This document shows positions 6,564-9,687 of a stretch of 9,687 nt of DNA, one piece after another. This DNA is from Tardiphaga sp. Lineage in GTDB: Bacteria > Pseudomonadota > Alphaproteobacteria > Rhizobiales > Xanthobacteraceae. The first letter of the stretch is position 1. Every line of letters begins with the position of its first letter. Both the position numbers and the translations under genes were made by a program. A model generated the notes under the pieces. That model did no database searches. It was not told the origin of the DNA and saw nothing but the letters and a program-made list of their open reading frames with translations. The stretch is from NCBI GenBank assembly GCA_014377915.1, contig JACMOT010000621.1, positions 1 through 9,687 on the forward strand. The letters are read 5' to 3'.

Positions 6564-7852
6564 GCGAATTCTCCAGTAGGTTGGGCGATCCCGGCGGGCG
6601 TGCGGCCGTGCCAGTCGGTGCGGCCCTGCAGCGCGGCCGCGAATTTCAGCAGGGCCACGTCGCGATTCGGTCGGCCGACGATCTGCACCGCCATCGGCAG
6701 GCCATCATGGTCGAAGCCGCAGGGAATGGCGATGGCCGGCAGTCCGAGCCCGTTGACCCAGCGGGTCAGCGCGGACAGTTCGTACAGCGTGCGCGCCGAG
6801 AAGGTCAGCGAGCCCGGCTCGCACACCGCCACCGTCGGCGTGCGGATCCGCATCACCGGCAGCAGGATCGCGTCGGCCGCATCGAACGCAGCATCGAGGG
6901 CATCCTGTGCAAGTTCAGCCAACAAGCGCCGCGCCTCGCCGAGCTGCGCGTCGTCGATCGACTGCCCCTTGCCGAGCCGGGTCGCCAACGTCGCCGGCAG
7001 GCCGCCGGTGGCGATCAGCGCCTGATGCGCGCGCGCCGCCTCGCCTTGCATCAGCGTCATCACCGGCGCGTCGCAGGCCGCGATCAGCGCCGCGAGCCGG
7101 GTCTCGCTGAGGTGAATTCCCTGCGCTTGCAACACCATTTCGACGTTTCCCACGCCGCGATCGATGCAGCGGTCGCAATCGCCGATCACGTCGCGCGCCA
7201 CCGCCAGCCGGGTGATCGGGGATCCGCCGTTGGCGCCGGAAAAGGCCTCCGCGATCGCGATCAGATCCGCCGCGCCGCGGGCGAGAAAGCCGATCGTGTC
7301 GAGCGACGGCGCCAGCGCCATGGCGCCGCCCAGCGGCACCAGATCCCGGGTCGGCTTCCAGGCCGTGACGCCGCAGCATTGCGCCGGAATCCGCAGCGAA
7401 CCGCCGGTGTCGGACCCCAGCGCCACCGGCACGATGCCGGCGGCCACGGCCACCGCCGAGCCGGGCGACGACCCGCCGCAAATATGATCGGCACTCCACG
7501 GATTGACCGGACGCCCCCGCAGCGCATTGGCCCCGGACGGCTCATAGGCCAGCGGCGTCATCGCGGTGAAGCCGATCAGGCGACCGCCCAGCGCACGCAG
7601 CGTTTCGACCACCGGCGCCGTGTTCGCCGGAATCGCGCCGGGCGCCCGCGCCAGACCCAGCGTCGGCGCCCGTCCGGCGACATCGAGCAGATCCTTCACG
7701 GCGAACGGCATACCGCCCAGCGGACCGGACTGAGCCTTGGCCGCCCGCTCGAAAATCTCGACAAAGGCCCGCAATTGCGGGTTCAGCTGGCGCGCCCATG
7801 CGATGGCACGCCTCGCGGCATCCTCTGATTCTGCTGCAACTTCCACGACCAA
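6560..7852 (-). CDS. Amidase signature-family amidohydrolase
   Basis: A 430-residue Ser-cisSer-Lys amidase that hydrolyses a carboxamide to an acid and ammonia or an amine. With a start at 7852 the triad is Lys53 (FAVKD), Ser128 (cis-Ser in GGSSPGS) and nucleophile Ser152 (GSDTGGS). The intervals of 75 and 24 residues match those of GatA. The C-terminal [20 protein letters not shown] is typical. It is shorter than GatA and no GatB or GatC lies nearby, so it is a catabolic amidase and not the tRNA amidotransferase. The frame is open to a TTG at 7870, but no ribosome site precedes that codon. The TTG at 7852 has GAAGGGG 6 bases upstream and is preferred; a GTG follows two codons later. A TGA at 7882-7880 rules out a farther start. 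It is the first operon gene, beginning 76 bases after the regulator stop. The substrate is not evident. Confidence 0.93.
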   Translation of the reverse strand: MVVEVAAESEDAARRAIAWARQLNPQLRAFVEIFERAAKAQSGPLGGMPFAVKDLLDVAGRAPTLGLARAPGAIPANTAPVVETLRALGGRLIGFTAMTPLAYEPSGANALRGRPVNPWSADHICGGSSPGSAVAVAAGIVPVALGSDTGGSLRIPAQCCGVTAWKPTRDLVPLGGAMALAPSLDTIGFLARGAADLIAIAEAFSGANGGSPITRLAVARDVIGDCDRCIDRGVGNVEMVLQAQGIHLSETRLAALIAACDAPVMTLMQGEAARAHQALIATGGLPATLATRLGKGQSIDDAQLGEARRLLAELAQDALDAAFDAADAILLPVMRIRTPTVAVCEPGSLTFSARTLYELSALTRWVNGLGLPAIAIPCGFDHDGLPMAVQIVGRPNRDVALLKFAAALQGRTDWHGRTPAGIAQPTGEFA

Positions 7853-7858
7853 GCTGAT

Positions 7859-7865
7859 CCCCTTC
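7859..7865 (-). promoter_or_regulatory. Ribosome binding site of the amidase
   Basis: On the minus strand this reads GAAGGGG, 6 bases before a TTG codon at 7852-7850. It is the only good Shine-Dalgarno match near the amidase start and argues for that TTG over the upstream in-frame TTG at 7870. Confidence 0.5.
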
Positions 7866-7891
7866 GCCAAGAGGCTATGTCAGTTTTGTGA

Positions 7892-7938
7892 TTTCGTGGA
7901 TTGGAAAAACATGTAGGCTGGTTTCTATTTAATCGAAA
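7892..7938. promoter_or_regulatory. Candidate LysR-type regulator binding region
   Basis: Two dyads with TTTC and GAAA arms occur in the spacer ahead of the amidase. One is at 7922-7938 (TTTC-N9-GAAA, which contains the LysR-type T-N11-A core) and overlaps the regulator's stop codon. The other is at 7892-7907 (TTTC-N8-GAAA). Their centres are about 30 bp apart, close to three helical turns, as expected for paired recognition and activation sites. The spacer is visibly more AT-rich than the neighbouring genes. I could not identify a convincing -35/-10 pair. Short dyads can arise by chance, so this is a suggestion only. Confidence 0.3.
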
Positions 7939-8828
7939 TCAGAAACGGACAATAACCGGTTGATCAGCCGCGCGGTGGGCGGGTCGAGCGCGACACTGGC
8001 CGGCACGATGACGTCGATGTCGCGCGCCGCCCATGTCTCGTCGAGCGTGATCAGCTTCAACCCCAGCGCGTCGGCGATCGGCCGCAGCGCGGTTTCCGGC
8101 AGGATGCCGATGCCGAGCTGGTGCTGCACCATCTGGCACATCACGTCGAAGGTGCGAACCTGAACGCGATTATTGAGGATACGGCCAGCCTCACGCGCCT
8201 TGCCAGCGATCAGCCGGTGCACCGCGGTGCCGGTGTCGAGCGCGACAAATTCCTCGTCAAAAATATCGGCAAAGGTCAGGCTGGCGCGGTCCGACAGCCG
8301 ATGCCCCTCGAACACCGCCACCGCCAGCCGATCGCGGGCGTAGGGAAAGGCCTCGAATCCATGGTTCATCGGACCGCGCACGATGACGCCGACATCGGCC
8401 TGCTGGCGCACCAGCGCCTCGATGGTCTCGGCGGTGGGCCGCTCCTCCAGGTCGATCTTGATCTCGGGATTTTCGCGCGCGAAATGAGCGAGGTCGCCGG
8501 CGAGCTTCTGCACCAGCGCCGAGCTCGACGCGCTGACGCGAATCCGGCCGCGCACGCCGGAACGGTGCTCCTCCATGTTGACGGCAAGCTGATCGGCCAT
8601 CCGCAACACCGATTGCGCATAGCGCTCGGCGGTAATCCCCGCGGTGGTCAATTCCAGCCCGTGTGGCAGCCGCCGTACCAGCGGCGCGCCGATCTCCTCC
8701 TCGAACAGCTTTAATCGCCGGCTCGCCGCCGACAGCGCCATGTTGAGGCGCTCGGCGGCCCGGCTCAGGCTGCGCAATTCGCAGATGGCGACGAACAGGC
8801 GAAGCGAGTGGAGGTCGTGGTGAAACAT
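7929..8828 (-). CDS. LysR-type transcriptional regulator
   Basis: A 299-residue LysR-family regulator of normal length. Residues about 4-64 form the winged helix-turn-helix (LHSLRLFVAICELRSLSRAA, then LNMALSAASRRLKLFEEEIG, and the wing LVRRLPHGLELTTAG). From about residue 90 onward is the effector-binding domain (RGRIRVSASSSALVQKLAGD, QADVGVIVRGP, and GIGILPETALRPIADAL near the C-terminus). It would bind DNA as a tetramer and respond to a small molecule, plausibly the substrate or an intermediate of the downstream pathway. It reads in the same direction as the amidase operon and ends 76 bases before the amidase start, not divergently as is usual for LysR genes. It could be cotranscribed with the operon or act on the spacer between them. 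No strong ribosome site precedes its ATG. Confidence 0.95.
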   Translation of the reverse strand: MFHHDLHSLRLFVAICELRSLSRAAERLNMALSAASRRLKLFEEEIGAPLVRRLPHGLELTTAGITAERYAQSVLRMADQLAVNMEEHRSGVRGRIRVSASSSALVQKLAGDLAHFARENPEIKIDLEERPTAETIEALVRQQADVGVIVRGPMNHGFEAFPYARDRLAVAVFEGHRLSDRASLTFADIFDEEFVALDTGTAVHRLIAGKAREAGRILNNRVQVRTFDVMCQMVQHQLGIGILPETALRPIADALGLKLITLDETWAARDIDVIVPASVALDPPTARLINRLLSVSDFD

Positions 8829-8855
8829 GGCTCAGTCTACCGCGCCGCGTCGGTG

Positions 8856-8941
8856 GTAGGGTGGGCAAAGCGAAGCGTGCCCACGTCGCAACTCGCACGG
8901 ACCATGTGGGCACGGCGCAAGCGCGCCATTGCCCACCCTAC
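8856..8941. repeat. Palindromic intergenic repeat (GTAGGGTGGGCAA arms)
   Basis: The outer arms GTAGGGTGGGCAA (8856-8868) and TTGCCCACCCTAC (8929-8941) are perfect 13-bp inverted repeats. An inner pair, GTGCCCAC (8877-8884) and GTGGGCAC (8906-8913), is nested inside, giving an 86-base imperfect palindrome. From memory, this GGGTGGGCAAAGCG...GTGCCCAC pattern matches an interspersed repeat family common between genes in Bradyrhizobium and relatives. It begins 3 bases after the methyltransferase stop codon, so it may act as an RNA stem protecting or ending that transcript; no T-run follows. It leaves only 27 bases before the LysR start. Confidence 0.75.
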
Positions 8942-8944
8942 AGC

Positions 8945-9687
8945 TCAGCTTTTTCGTCGCAATACCGAGACAAAGAATCCGTCGGTGCCGGTGCGGCGCG
9001 GCGTCATCAGCAGGCCTTCCGGGCTGTGCAGCGTGGCGGCGGCGAACGCCTCGGCCTTGTCCCACAGCGCCGAGGTCACCTGCTCGACCGGCACCACCGA
9101 AAAATCCGGCTGGCGGGCGATGAAGGCGCGGATCTGGTCGTTGTTTTCCTGCGGCAGCACCGAGCAGGTGATGTAAGCGAGGCGACCGCCGGGCTTGACG
9201 AGATCGACAGCGCGATCAAGCACTTCGATCTGGTCCTTGATGCGCACCTCGAGCGCGCCGGGGCGGATTCGCCACTTCGCATCGGGGTTGCGGCGCCAGG
9301 TGCCGGTGCCGGTGCACGGCGCATCGATCACCACCAGGTCGGCGGAAGCATGGATGTCGTTCAATGTGTCGTCCGGCCCCTTCGGGGTGCGGATGTCGCA
9401 ATTATGCACGCCCGCCCGCGACACCCGCTCATGGTTCGGCGCGAGCTGGCGCTTGTCGCTGCCGGTGGCGATCAACCGGCCCTTGCCCTGCATCATCGCC
9501 GCCAGCGCCAGCGTCTTCCCGCCAGCTCCGGCGCAGAGGTCGACCACCTGCTCGCCCGGCTTGGCCCGGGACAACAGCGCCGCCAGTTGCGAGCCCACGT
9601 CCTGCACCTAGATGGCGCCCTTGATGAAATCCTCCTCGGCATGGATGCCGGGATTGCGCGCATCGGCGCCGAGATCGATCCGCAGCC
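8945..9687 (-). pseudogene. RsmB/NOP-family RNA m5C methyltransferase, interrupted by in-frame TAG, 5' partial
   Basis: This is the distal part of an S-adenosylmethionine-dependent rRNA cytosine-C5 methyltransferase (RsmB/NOP/NSUN type). After the stop, 220 residues hold the whole catalytic core: SAM motif VVDLCAGAGGKT (21-32), DAPCTGTGTWRRNPD with Cys98, and TCSVLPQEN with Cys148, the two conserved cysteines. Upstream, bases 9687-9611 in the same frame encode 25 residues that read as family sequence, ending ADARNPGIHAEEDFIKGAI. Then comes TAG (9608-9610), and the frame continues as VQDVGSQLAALL. Relatives normally have a sense codon here, often Glu, so one GAG-to-TAG change explains the stop. 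A GTG directly after the TAG could restart translation but has no clear ribosome site. Gly49 in LIATGSD also sits where a SAM-binding Asp is usual. Alternatives are a sequencing error or readthrough. The gene's 5' end lies outside the window. Confidence 0.75.

Noticed and set aside
6581..7828. Plus-strand open frame of 415 codons opposite the amidase
   Set aside because: The minus strand carries the full Ser-cisSer-Lys amidase; the antisense translation is Arg/Gln-rich and lacks domains.
7880..7912. Ten-codon ORF (ATG at 7912 to TGA at 7880) ahead of the amidase, a possible leader peptide
   Set aside because: It has no ribosome site, no repeated regulatory codons and no terminator or antiterminator pair after it.
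1..9687. CRISPR array, tRNA or rRNA gene, insertion sequence, or defence system
   Set aside because: No regularly spaced direct repeats, cloverleaf or rRNA-like sequence, transposase or nuclease genes were seen; all substantial frames are assigned to metabolic, transport, regulatory or RNA-modification families.

Overview
This 9.7 kb, GC-rich window reads as chromosomal DNA of an alphaproteobacterium, most likely the Bradyrhizobium/Rhodopseudomonas/Afipia group (Nitrobacteraceae). The basis is codon use, protein style and two palindromic intergenic elements that look like repeats I associate with those genomes; no database search was possible. Every gene supported here lies on the minus strand, so transcription runs from high to low coordinates.

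In transcription order: (1) 9687-8945, the distal part of an RsmB/NOP-type RNA cytosine methyltransferase whose reading frame is cut by an in-frame TAG at 9608-9610, with family-like sequence on both sides of the stop; (2) 8941-8856, a palindromic repeat between genes; (3) 8828-7929, a LysR-type regulator; (4) 7928-7871, a short, relatively AT-rich spacer with two TTTC/GAAA dyads that may be the regulator's sites; (5) 7852-181, eight tightly packed genes that look like one catabolic and uptake operon: amidase, CaiB/BaiF CoA-transferase, crotonase-fold protein, periplasmic binding protein, ABC permease, ABC ATPase, PuuE-like polysaccharide deacetylase-family hydrolase, and an SDR-family protein; (6) 180-1, a gene-free stretch dominated by overlapping inverted repeats.

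The genes are coupled by 4-base ATGA overlaps (amidase/CoA-transferase and deacetylase/SDR), a 1-base gap (CoA-transferase/crotonase) and short spacers. Together they suggest import of a small organic solute by a TauABC/SsuABC/NMT1-type transporter, hydrolysis of amide or cyclic-amide bonds by two unrelated C-N hydrolases, and processing of an acid as its CoA thioester. The substrate cannot be read from the sequence. Two operon members lack the textbook catalytic residues of their superfamilies: the SDR has Gly, Gly and Asn in place of Ser, Tyr and Lys, and the crotonase lacks both hydratase glutamates. Ordinary dehydrogenase or hydratase labels would therefore be unsafe, and this is the most promising hint of unusual chemistry here.
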